NCBI GenBank assembly: GCA_030595485.1 | Contig: JAUVDE010000067.1 | Coordinates: forward strand, 1-11,884 | DNA length: 11,884 nucleotides | Reading direction: 5' to 3' | Source: Draconibacterium sp. | Lineage (GTDB): Bacteria > Bacteroidota > Bacteroidia > Bacteroidales > Prolixibacteraceae | Shown: positions 1 to 7,268 of the stretch, piece by piece | Layout: each line of letters begins with the position of its first letter | Position numbering within the stretch: position 1 is the stretch's first letter | Translations under genes and position numbers: made by a program | The notes under the pieces: generated by a model | The model's database searches: none | What the model saw: the letters and a program-made list of their open reading frames with translations, nothing else | What the model was told of the DNA's origin: nothing

Positions 1-1
1 G

Positions 2-1144
2 TTAATTGTGTACAGCGCAACAGGTGCGTTGGCATACCGCGTAGCTTCCGGAAATACTTTAAAATACCTGCTTCGTCAGGTTGGGTTTTTAGCCGGAGGT
101 ATTGGCGTAATTTTGGTAATGGTAAATTGGTTGCCTGTTAAACTTTATTCGAAACTCGCCTTTTGGCTGGTTTGGGCAAGCATCGGCTTTTTACTATTTT
201 CGGTTGCCATGCGCGGAACCCAGTTTGTTTCCTCTAGTGGGCGAACATTAAACTTTTTTGGATTAACTTTTCAACCCGCCGAGCTAGCTAAGATTTCCCT
301 GATTTTATACACAGCAAAAGTGCTGGGCAAAAGGCAAAAAACAAAAGGCGACCTTTGGGATGCATTCAAACGAATAATCCTTTTTACAAGCGCAATCTGT
401 GGGCTTATTTTTATATCCGATTTCTCAACTTCAGCCCTACTTTTTGCAACAATTATGACCATGATGTTTGCCGGACGTATTCCTTTAAAATATTTATTCT
501 CTGTAGTGGGCGCCGGTATTGCGTTGGTTGTTGTAATTTATTTAACTGCCGATATGCTGCCCTCAAGTTTAGGACGCGTACAGACCATGAAAGGACGTAT
601 TGAACGTTTTGTACATCCACCTCCTCCTGAGGCATCGCAAGGAATTACGCAGGCAGATTATGCCAAACTTGCCATTTATTCGGGGGGAATTTTCGGAAAA
701 GGTCCCGGTCATTCTGACGTGGCAAATTACATGGCAGCAGCTTATAACGATTTTATTTTTGCAATAATAGTAGAAGAATACGGTTTGATAGGAGGCATCG
801 TAGTAATTGGACTTTTCCTGATATTCTTTTTCAGGGGAGTAATAATTGTTCGGCGTGCTACGCGAACATTTCCTGCGTTTTTGGTGATTGGATTAACGCT
901 GGTTCTAACCTTTCAGGCAATGATAAATATAGGTGTTTCAAGTGGAGCTTTACCGGTTACGGGGCAGCCTTTGCCCTGGATTAGTTTGGGTGGAACATCG
1001 CTACTTTTTACATCGGTGGCATTTGGATTGATTTTGAGTGTAAGCCACCAAAACCAAAAAAACCATGAAGTGGAGGCTCAGCCGTTAATGGTGAAAGCAC
1101 CCGACGAAGATTACGAAATTGAACATGACGAAAAAGATAAATAA
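2..1144 (+). CDS. ftsW: FtsW, septal peptidoglycan polymerase (SEDS family), 5' end outside the window
   Basis: FtsW is the integral membrane SEDS glycosyltransferase that polymerises lipid II at the septum together with a class B penicillin-binding protein. The frame is open to the left edge and begins LIVYSATGALAYR, which matches the end of the first membrane helix of FtsW. The GTG at 8 is therefore an internal Val codon and the true start lies upstream. Several further hydrophobic segments follow. Family motifs visible are QPAELAK (about 270-290), GKGPGHSD, the loop YNDFIFAIIVEEYG with its conserved Asp at codon 749-751 (corresponding to the catalytic Asp of the family), and the C-terminal GQPLPWISLGGTS. 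The protein ends in an acidic cytoplasmic tail. RodA is the alternative, but the position directly before murG and murC favours FtsW. It overlaps murG by 20 bases, suggesting coupled translation. Confidence 0.95.
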   Translation, partial: LIVYSATGALAYRVASGNTLKYLLRQVGFLAGGIGVILVMVNWLPVKLYSKLAFWLVWASIGFLLFSVAMRGTQFVSSSGRTLNFFGLTFQPAELAKISLILYTAKVLGKRQKTKGDLWDAFKRIILFTSAICGLIFISDFSTSALLFATIMTMMFAGRIPLKYLFSVVGAGIALVVVIYLTADMLPSSLGRVQTMKGRIERFVHPPPPEASQGITQADYAKLAIYSGGIFGKGPGHSDVANYMAAAYNDFIFAIIVEEYGLIGGIVVIGLFLIFFFRGVIIVRRATRTFPAFLVIGLTLVLTFQAMINIGVSSGALPVTGQPLPWISLGGTSLLFTSVAFGLILSVSHQNQKNHEVEAQPLMVKAPDEDYEIEHDEKDK

Positions 1145-2225
1145 GGTAATATTAAGCGGAGGCGGAACCGGGGGACATATTTTCCCGGCTTTGGCAATTG
1201 CAAACGAAATTAAAAGGCGAAATTCTGAAGCTGATATTTTGTTTGTGGGTGCTTTGGGGCGCATGGAAATGGAGAAAATTCCCGCTGCAGGTTACGAAAT
1301 AATTGGCTTGCCCGTGATGGGATTTCCACGTAAACCTAGCCTTAAAATCTTTACTTTCTTTAAAATGCTGATGAAAAGCTCATCGATGGCTAAAAAGATT
1401 GTAAAAGACTTTCAACCTGAAATTGCCATTGGAGTTGGTGGTTATGCAAGTGGTCCGCTTTTAAGGGCAGCCGCTAAAAAGAAAGTGCCGTCGCTTATTC
1501 AGGAACAAAATTCGTATGCCGGAATTACCAACAAGTTGTTGAGCAAAAAGGTAAATTCAATTTGTGTGGCTTACGATAAAATGGAGAAGTTTTTTCCTGC
1601 TGATAAAATCATTTTTACAGGAAATCCGGTTCGCGAGAATTTGATTCAGGATGTTGATAAAAATGAGGCCTTAAAATACTTTTCGTTAAAAGAAGAAGAT
1701 AAAGTTATACTGATTGTTGGAGGTAGCCTTGGCGCGCGTTCAATAAATAATTCAGTACTGAAAAATATAAAGGCTATTGCTAAATCGGGTGTAAAAGTGG
1801 TTTGGCAAACGGGTGCTATTTATTACGATAGAATTCAGGCAGAATTGAAGGATAGTAAACCTGAAAACTTACAAGTTCATAAGTTTATTACACGTATGGA
1901 TTTAGCGTATGAAGTAGCCGATTTAGTGATTTCGCGTGCCGGAGCAGGAACCATCTCCGAGTTGTGTTTGGTTGGGAAAGCATCGGTGTTGGTGCCATCA
2001 CCAAATGTTTCTGAAGATCATCAAACTAAAAATGCAATGGCATTAGTTGAAAAAAATGCTGCATTAATGGTTCGCGATACTGAAATTGACACGAAGTTAT
2101 TTCCATTGGCTTTTGAGGTGGTGGATGATAAAAAGCGTTGCCTTACATTTTCAGACAAAATAAAAGAGTTGGCAAAACCAGAAGCCACTAAAACAATAGT
2201 TGACGAAGTAGAAAAGTTGATATGA
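1125..2225 (+). CDS. murG: MurG, UDP-GlcNAc:undecaprenyl-PP-MurNAc-pentapeptide GlcNAc transferase
   Basis: MurG is the peripheral inner-membrane GT28 enzyme that adds GlcNAc to lipid I to make lipid II, the substrate of FtsW. Over 366 residues the family motifs appear in order: the N-terminal glycine loop SGGGTGGH (11-18), GVGGYASGP (103-111), EQNSYAGITNK (128-138), the C-domain loop GGSLGARSIN (199-208), RAGAGTISEL (271-280) and PSPNVSEDHQTKNA (291-304), which covers the UDP-GlcNAc site. I chose ATG at 1125. A TTG two codons upstream (1119) is in frame, but ATG places the protein directly before the first beta strand. The gene starts inside ftsW, and its stop codon overlaps the murC start in an ATGA arrangement at 2222-2225. 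Length and motifs are normal, with nothing broken. Confidence 0.96.
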   Translation: MTKKINKVILSGGGTGGHIFPALAIANEIKRRNSEADILFVGALGRMEMEKIPAAGYEIIGLPVMGFPRKPSLKIFTFFKMLMKSSSMAKKIVKDFQPEIAIGVGGYASGPLLRAAAKKKVPSLIQEQNSYAGITNKLLSKKVNSICVAYDKMEKFFPADKIIFTGNPVRENLIQDVDKNEALKYFSLKEEDKVILIVGGSLGARSINNSVLKNIKAIAKSGVKVVWQTGAIYYDRIQAELKDSKPENLQVHKFITRMDLAYEVADLVISRAGAGTISELCLVGKASVLVPSPNVSEDHQTKNAMALVEKNAALMVRDTEIDTKLFPLAFEVVDDKKRCLTFSDKIKELAKPEATKTIVDEVEKLI

Positions 2226-3610
2226 ACGACATTCAAAACATAAAGAATGTGTATTTCCTCGGAATTGGAGGAATTGGGATGAGCGCACTTGCTCGGTATT
2301 TTAAATTTACCGGGCGAAATGTGGCGGGTTACGACCGTACGCAAACGGCTTTAACCGACACACTGCAGGAAGAAGGAATTGATGTTCATTTTAAGGATGA
2401 CGTAAAAAATATTCCCACAAACTGGAACCCACAAAATACAATTGCAGTTTACACACCAGCCTTGCCCGATGACCACGAAGAGTTAGCTTGGTTTAGAACT
2501 CAGCCCATTGGTTTGTTTAAACGTGCCAAAGTTTTAGGCATGATTTGTAACGAAAAAAGTGGAATTGGAGTAGCCGGAACACACGGAAAAACAACTACCA
2601 GTACTATGATTGCAAATATTCTGGACAAAACCGAATTGGGCTGCGGTGCATTTCTGGGTGGTATTTCAAAGAATTTCAGAAGCAACTTGTTGTTGCCAAA
2701 AGCTGATTCACCATGGATTGTTGCCGAAGCCGATGAGTTTGACCGGTCATTTTTACACCTGAAACCGCAATTGGCTTTAATTACTTCGATTGATGCCGAC
2801 CACTTGGATATTTATGGCGACAAGGGAAAAATAGTTGAATCGTTTGAAAAGTTTATTTCGCAGATTCGTGAAGGTGGAAAACTGGTAGTGAAAAAGGGTG
2901 TTGAGTTTGATGCCACAAAAACGTCGGTAGAGATTTTTACCTACGCTTTGGAAGGCGATGCTGATTTTGCAACCCATAATTTGAAATTGGATGTTGAATC
3001 AGGTTTTTATCAGTTCGATTTAAAAACACCCGAAGGCACAATTGCTAATTGCAAAATGAATTACCCGGGTTTGGTGAATGTTGAAAATACTGTGGGAGCA
3101 TGTGCCTTGGCTTATTTTGCCGGGGTAAAAGCAGACGAAATAAAAGCAGGTATTCAAGATTACGAAGGCGTGGCTCGAAGATTTGATATTCGATTTAAAT
3201 CGGATAGTAAAATTTATATCGATGATTCTGCACATCATCCGGAAGAATTAAAAGCATTTATTACTTCTGTAAAAGCACTTTACCCCGGGAAGAAATTAAT
3301 GGGTGTATTTCAGCCACATTTATATTCACGTACGCAGGATTTCGCAGCTGAATTTGCAACTAGTCTCGATTTGTTGGACAAAGCCATTTTGATACCGCTT
3401 TATCCGGCACGCGAAGAACCAATCAAAGGCGTTTCATCTAAAATTATTTTCGAAAAGATGAAACTGGAAAACAAAGTTCTGGCAGAAAAAGAAGAAACAT
3501 TGGAGTTGTTAAAAAACGACACCAACGAAATAATACTGACCATGGGAGCTGGAGACATCGACCGCATGGTTAACCCAATAATTGAAATGCTGAAGAAGTT
3601 CAGAGTTTAG
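2222..3610 (+). CDS. murC: MurC, UDP-N-acetylmuramate--L-alanine ligase
   Basis: This cytosolic ATP-dependent Mur ligase adds L-Ala to UDP-MurNAc, the first step of the stem peptide. The 462-residue protein shows the three-domain plan: an N-terminal Rossmann domain with YFLGIGGIGMSALARYF (11-27), the ATP-binding P-loop AGTHGKTTT (118-126), the central-domain motif SIDADHLDIYGD (189-200), and C-terminal motifs DDSAHHPEE (334-342), FQPHLYSRT (363-371), YPAREEPI and the terminal MGAGDI. These distinguish it from MurD, MurE and MurF. It overlaps the murG stop by 4 bases (ATGA). Its last codons and stop lie in the first copy of a GTTCAGAGTT direct repeat (3598-3607, second copy 3619-3628), so the FRV end may come from that repeat. 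The 218-base gap after murC is the only substantial break in the plus-strand cluster. Confidence 0.96.
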   Translation: MNDIQNIKNVYFLGIGGIGMSALARYFKFTGRNVAGYDRTQTALTDTLQEEGIDVHFKDDVKNIPTNWNPQNTIAVYTPALPDDHEELAWFRTQPIGLFKRAKVLGMICNEKSGIGVAGTHGKTTTSTMIANILDKTELGCGAFLGGISKNFRSNLLLPKADSPWIVAEADEFDRSFLHLKPQLALITSIDADHLDIYGDKGKIVESFEKFISQIREGGKLVVKKGVEFDATKTSVEIFTYALEGDADFATHNLKLDVESGFYQFDLKTPEGTIANCKMNYPGLVNVENTVGACALAYFAGVKADEIKAGIQDYEGVARRFDIRFKSDSKIYIDDSAHHPEELKAFITSVKALYPGKKLMGVFQPHLYSRTQDFAAEFATSLDLLDKAILIPLYPAREEPIKGVSSKIIFEKMKLENKVLAEKEETLELLKNDTNEIILTMGAGDIDRMVNPIIEMLKKFRV

Positions 3611-3628
3611 GGTTCAATGTTCAGAGTT
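3598..3628. repeat. Direct repeat GTTCAGAGTT spanning the murC stop codon
   Basis: The 10-base sequence GTTCAGAGTT occurs at 3598-3607 and again at 3619-3628, 21 bases apart, with the related GGTTCAATGTTC between. The first copy forms the last sense codons of murC and leads into its TAG stop. Short GTTCAA/GTTCAGAG-type repeats are frequent in Bacteroidota intergenic DNA; that link is from memory. Confidence 0.5.
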
Positions 3629-3671
3629 GAAGAAAGCTTTGGTGTAGAATAGAAAAAGTTGAGAAGTTCTT

Positions 3672-3720
3672 AAGCCCTGAAAGGGCGAGAATATTATAGA
3701 CCAGGGCAACGCCCTGGGAA
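3672..3720. repeat. Hairpin-rich dispersed repeat element between murC and ftsQ
   Basis: Two perfect hairpins lie 14 bases apart: GCCCT-GAA-AGGGC (3674-3686) and CCAGGGC-AAC-GCCCTGG (3701-3717). Neither is followed by a T-run, so they are not ordinary terminators. From memory, the pattern (GCCCTGAAAGGGC, a short AT-rich spacer, CCAGGGCAACGCCCTGG) matches a dispersed intergenic repeat common in Bacteroidota genomes, but I could not search for other copies. The rest of the gap (3721-3828) has a weak AAGAG/CTCTT stem (3762-3777) and a GGGGCAAAACGC stretch that could be decayed repeat. I see no gene or convincing promoter in the gap. Confidence 0.6.
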
Positions 3721-3828
3721 AAGGGAAAGAAGTCAAATTGCCCAGCAAGGAGGCTTGATAAAAGAGAAAATGCTCTTCGGGGCAAAACGCTCTGACGTTG
3801 ATTAAACGAAAGGAATGAATTAGAAAAT

Positions 3829-4581
3829 ATGTTTCGCAAGATTACTAAAATAGGAGGGTTTTTAATATTGGCGGCTTTTGTAATTGCCACGCTGGCTTTT
3901 ACAAGCTTGCAATACCGGAATGCTTCGTGTCAAAATATTCAGATTGATTATGAAAGTGAGACTGTAATTCGTGTTGACAAAGATGAATTGATTCGTTTAG
4001 TAACTGCAGCCGATACTAAAATATTGGGCAAAAGACTCGACCAAATTAATGCGGAGCTAATTGAAGAAGCCGTTAAAAAACACGATGTAATTTTAGAAGC
4101 GGAGGTTTATAAAGTGGTGACAACAACCGACAGCTCATCGTTTAAAGGTGTTTTGGGTGTTAAGGTAAAACATCGGGTGCCGGTAGTACGAATAATGTCC
4201 AATTCAGGAAGTTATTATCTCGATGAGTTTGGGGGGAAAATTCCAATTTCCAGAAATTATACCGCAAATGTTTTGGTAAGCACCGGAACTTTCGATGAAA
4301 AGTATGCAAAAGAAAAGTTGCTTCCGTGTGTGTTGCATATTGAAAACGATGAATTTTGGGAAGCACAAATTGAACAGGTTCATGTGGAGAATAACGGCGA
4401 TGTGATATTAACACCACTTGTTGGCGACCATATAATTGAGCTGGGAAAACTAGACAATTACGAAGAGAAATTACGAAACATGAAAGCTTTCTACAAGAAA
4501 GTTTTGGCGAACGATAATTGGAACAAGTACAAATCAGTGAGTTTAAAATATAAGAATCAGGTAGTAGCAAAAAGAAGATAA
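3829..4581 (+). CDS. ftsQ: FtsQ-like divisome protein
   Basis: FtsQ is a bitopic inner-membrane protein that links early and late divisome parts through its periplasmic domain. The 250-residue protein has a short basic N-terminus (MFRKITK), one membrane segment at about residues 9-27, then a periplasmic region that starts at about residue 34 as a POTRA-like domain and continues into the beta domain (NSGSYYLDEFGGKIPIS, about 125-141). It ends with SVSLKYKNQVVAKRR, the usual Bacteroidota FtsQ ending. Primary sequence is weakly conserved in this family, so the call rests on topology, size and position between murC and ftsA. It is separated from ftsA by 2 bases, so the two are almost certainly cotranscribed. 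A 218-base repeat-bearing gap lies upstream, and I see no clear promoter there. Confidence 0.88.
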   Translation: MFRKITKIGGFLILAAFVIATLAFTSLQYRNASCQNIQIDYESETVIRVDKDELIRLVTAADTKILGKRLDQINAELIEEAVKKHDVILEAEVYKVVTTTDSSSFKGVLGVKVKHRVPVVRIMSNSGSYYLDEFGGKIPISRNYTANVLVSTGTFDEKYAKEKLLPCVLHIENDEFWEAQIEQVHVENNGDVILTPLVGDHIIELGKLDNYEEKLRNMKAFYKKVLANDNWNKYKSVSLKYKNQVVAKRR

Positions 4582-4583
4582 AC

Positions 4584-5864
4584 ATGGCTTCAAAAACAAA
4601 TCTTTCGGTTGTTATTGATATTGGTACATCAAAAATGGTGGCACTTGCCGGAAAAATTACCGACGAGGGTAAAATGGAAATTTTAGGCATTGCTAAAACA
4701 CCATCAAAAGGAATTAAACGCGGTCGTATTTTTAATTTGGCAGATGTAAGCGAGTCCTTAACTGAGGTCCTCGGATTGCTTGATGCGCAGCTTGAAAATG
4801 ATATCGAGGTGGTAGATGTTGCGTATGCCGGCAAACACATGCGAACTTTCGATTATCGTGCCGAACGTTTTACGGGTGAAGGTGGTGTAATTTCTAATCT
4901 CGATATTGATGAGCTATACAACGAAGCCAAAAATGTAAAGCTTCCCGAAGGTTTGATAGCTATTAAAGTTATTCCTACCTCATTTATTATCGATGATGAA
5001 GTTGAGGAGCTAAAACCTGTTGGTGTTACCGGTAAAAAAATTGAAGCCCGCTATAAATTAGTGGTTATGCCTGAAAATGATTTGCAAAATCTGCAACGTG
5101 TTTTTGAGGGCTTGGGCGTGAGGTTGGGAGAAGTTCACCACGCGTCGTTGGCAATTGCAGAAACTGTTTTGCCAAAGCACGAAAAAGAAATGGGAACCGT
5201 TGTTTTAGATATGGGAGCCGGGACTTCGAACCTTGCAGTATATTTTAACAATATTTTATGCCACACGGCTGTAGTTCCATTTGCAGGCGAGGTTATTACA
5301 AACGATTTAAAAAGCGGTTGTGCTACTTTCCTTGAAAAAGCAGAGTTGTTAAAAGTAAAATATGGACAAGCGCTGGGCGACCAGATTAAAACGGAGGACA
5401 GAGTAACAATAGCCAAAAATAATGGCTGGGAACCAAAAGCCATTTCAATACGTAGTCTGGCGTATATTATTCAGGCACGTTTGGAAGAAATTGTGGAATG
5501 CGTAAATACAGAGATTGAAAAATCGGGAGTGGCTGATAAGTTGGGAACCGGAATTGTTTTAAGCGGTGGAACTTCAAATCTTCCGCATATTATTACGCTT
5601 ATTAAATACCACACGGGAATGGACGCCCGAATGGCAAATTCTATCATTCATCCTATAAACAGGAAAGATGAAGTAAAAACCCCTGAGATGTTTACGGCGC
5701 TTGGTGCATTAAAACTTGCGTTAAGCAATAGCGATGTTCCGGTTCGGGTAATTCCTGAACCAACAGGCACTTCAAATAAACCAATTTGGAATCCTTTCAA
5801 AGGGGCTTTTCAAGGGGCGTTAAGTCTTTTCGATGAAGGTGAAGATGATTTAGAATTCAAGTAA
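4584..5864 (+). CDS. ftsA: FtsA, actin-like membrane tether of the Z-ring
   Basis: FtsA is an actin-fold ATPase that binds the FtsZ C-terminal peptide, polymerises on the membrane and recruits later division proteins. In the 426-residue protein the phosphate-1 loop is IDIGTSKMV (11-19), the phosphate-2 loop VLDMGAGTSN (207-216) and the adenosine motif GIVLSGGTSNLP (323-334). The FtsA-specific 1C domain lies between the first two, at about 85-160. The end (IWNPFKGAFQGALSLF, 401-416, then an acidic tail) can form an amphipathic helix, consistent with the membrane-targeting sequence of the family. It follows ftsQ by 2 bases and precedes the first ftsZ by 11. Of the two downstream FtsZ proteins, only the second has the peptide that FtsA is known to bind. 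Confidence 0.96.
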   Translation: MASKTNLSVVIDIGTSKMVALAGKITDEGKMEILGIAKTPSKGIKRGRIFNLADVSESLTEVLGLLDAQLENDIEVVDVAYAGKHMRTFDYRAERFTGEGGVISNLDIDELYNEAKNVKLPEGLIAIKVIPTSFIIDDEVEELKPVGVTGKKIEARYKLVVMPENDLQNLQRVFEGLGVRLGEVHHASLAIAETVLPKHEKEMGTVVLDMGAGTSNLAVYFNNILCHTAVVPFAGEVITNDLKSGCATFLEKAELLKVKYGQALGDQIKTEDRVTIAKNNGWEPKAISIRSLAYIIQARLEEIVECVNTEIEKSGVADKLGTGIVLSGGTSNLPHIITLIKYHTGMDARMANSIIHPINRKDEVKTPEMFTALGALKLALSNSDVPVRVIPEPTGTSNKPIWNPFKGAFQGALSLFDEGEDDLEFK

Positions 5865-5875
5865 AATAGAGAGAT

Positions 5876-7240
5876 ATGACCGAAAATTTAGCAAATTTTG
5901 ACTTACCCAAGGCGGCATCTTCAATTATAAAAGTAGTTGGAGTTGGTGGAGGGGGCTGCAACGCGGTCAATCATATGTATGAAGAGGGAATTCAAGGTGT
6001 TGATTACATGATTTGTAACACCGATTCCCAGGCGTTGGAGAACAGCCCGGTACCCATTCGATTACAATTGGGGGTAACCTTAACCGGAGGGCGTGGAGCT
6101 GGCAATAAACCCGAAGCGGGTGAAGAGGCTGCCCGCGAGAATTACGAAGACATTAAAGAGGTTCTACAAGACAATACCAAAATGCTGTTTATTGCGGCTG
6201 GAATGGGTGGAGGAACCGGAACAGGAGCAGCACCGGTAATTGCCAGTCTTGCTCGCGAGCTGGGTATTTTAACCATTGCCGTGGTTACCATTCCGTCGCG
6301 TGCCGAAGGTAAAAAACGCTACGACCAAGCTCAGAAAGGTTTGAAAAAACTGGGCGAGCACGTGGATAGTATGCTGGTAATTAGCAACGACAGATTGCAT
6401 CGTATTTATGGCGACTTGCCCGCAAGCCAGGCGTTTAAAATGGCTGACAATATTGTGGCAACTGCTGTTAAAGGTGTTGCCGAAATTATTACTGTTCACG
6501 GAAATGTAAACATTGATTACACCGATGTTGAAACGGTTATGCAGCGAAGCGAGGTATTTATTATGGGTACTGGTTTTGCAACGGGCGAAGGTCGCGCAAT
6601 GGATGCAGTAAACGCAGCATTGGAATCGCCACTGTTGGATAGTAACGATATTTTTGGAACAAAAAATATACTGCTGAATATTATTTCTGGCAGCGAAGAA
6701 ATTAGAATTGGTGAGATTGGTGAGATTATAGAATCGCTACAGAAACAAGCTGGGGAAGATGCTGATATTATTTGGGGTAACGGCTACGATGAGCGACTTG
6801 GTGATAAAATTAGCGTAACCATTTTGGCTACCGGTTTTGCAACCAATCCAAATCAGGAACTTCAACCTAAAAAGGAAGTGAAAAATTTCGATTTAGATGA
6901 AGAAGAACCGGAAAACGAGGTAGTAATAGAAAACCCTTTTGATGATAGTTTTTATCAACCTAAAGAGGAAAAAATGCATGTTGAACCCGAACCAATTCCT
7001 GAAGTACAATTTGAACCCGAACCTGCAGTTGAGGAAACAGTAATGTTTGACACGCCAAATCAGGCGGAGGTTGAAAAACCTAAAAAGAAATCGTTTTGGG
7101 GGAACAAAGAAAAGCCAACGAAGGAGAAGCCCACAGCCAAAAAAGATGAACCGCTTGCAGAATCGAACATCGATAATTGGTTTTATAAGAATTTTGGAAG
7201 CAAGATTTTTAATGACGACGAGGACCATCCTCTGGAGTAA
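5876..7240 (+). CDS. ftsZ: FtsZ paralogue 1, tubulin-like GTPase without the canonical C-terminal peptide
   Basis: FtsZ is the cytoplasmic GTPase that forms the Z-ring. In this 454-residue copy the GTPase motifs are present: T1 loop GVGGGGCNAV (22-31), tubulin signature GGGTGTG (111-117), base-stacking Phe187 followed by ADN, and the T7 catalytic loop NIDYTD (212-217). Compared with copy 2, the T5 region reads PSRAEG instead of PFRNEG, and T7 is preceded by VHGN instead of VPGY. After the core (to about 321) comes a long acidic Glu/Pro linker with a 10-residue repeat (EPEP... EPEP), then a Lys-rich segment (401-424) and an aromatic tail WFYKNFGSKIF (435-445) ending DDEDHPLE. There is no IPAY/IPAF-type peptide for FtsA binding. 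It lies 11 bases after ftsA and 28 before the second ftsZ. That it is an FtsZ is certain; its separate role is unknown. Confidence 0.96.
   Translation: MTENLANFDLPKAASSIIKVVGVGGGGCNAVNHMYEEGIQGVDYMICNTDSQALENSPVPIRLQLGVTLTGGRGAGNKPEAGEEAARENYEDIKEVLQDNTKMLFIAAGMGGGTGTGAAPVIASLARELGILTIAVVTIPSRAEGKKRYDQAQKGLKKLGEHVDSMLVISNDRLHRIYGDLPASQAFKMADNIVATAVKGVAEIITVHGNVNIDYTDVETVMQRSEVFIMGTGFATGEGRAMDAVNAALESPLLDSNDIFGTKNILLNIISGSEEIRIGEIGEIIESLQKQAGEDADIIWGNGYDERLGDKISVTILATGFATNPNQELQPKKEVKNFDLDEEEPENEVVIENPFDDSFYQPKEEKMHVEPEPIPEVQFEPEPAVEETVMFDTPNQAEVEKPKKKSFWGNKEKPTKEKPTAKKDEPLAESNIDNWFYKNFGSKIFNDDEDHPLE
6981..7023 (+). repeat. Direct 13-base repeat in the FtsZ1 linker
   Basis: TTGAACCCGAACC occurs at 6981-6993 and 7011-7023, exactly 30 bases apart, giving a duplicated EPEP unit 10 residues apart in the acidic linker. 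It is small and in frame, consistent with a local duplication in a disordered region that tolerates length change. Confidence 0.7.
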
Positions 7241-7268
7241 AGTACGATAAAAAAGAGAGGGTAAGAAG

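Noticed and set aside
8..10. GTG as the ftsW start codon
   Set aside because: The frame is open to the window edge and the residues before it (LI) continue the FtsW first-helix motif, so the gene starts upstream.
4160..4840. 226-codon open frame on the minus strand across ftsQ and ftsA
   Set aside because: It lies antisense to two well-supported genes, has low-complexity Ser/Leu/Phe/Cys-rich composition and no recognisable motif.
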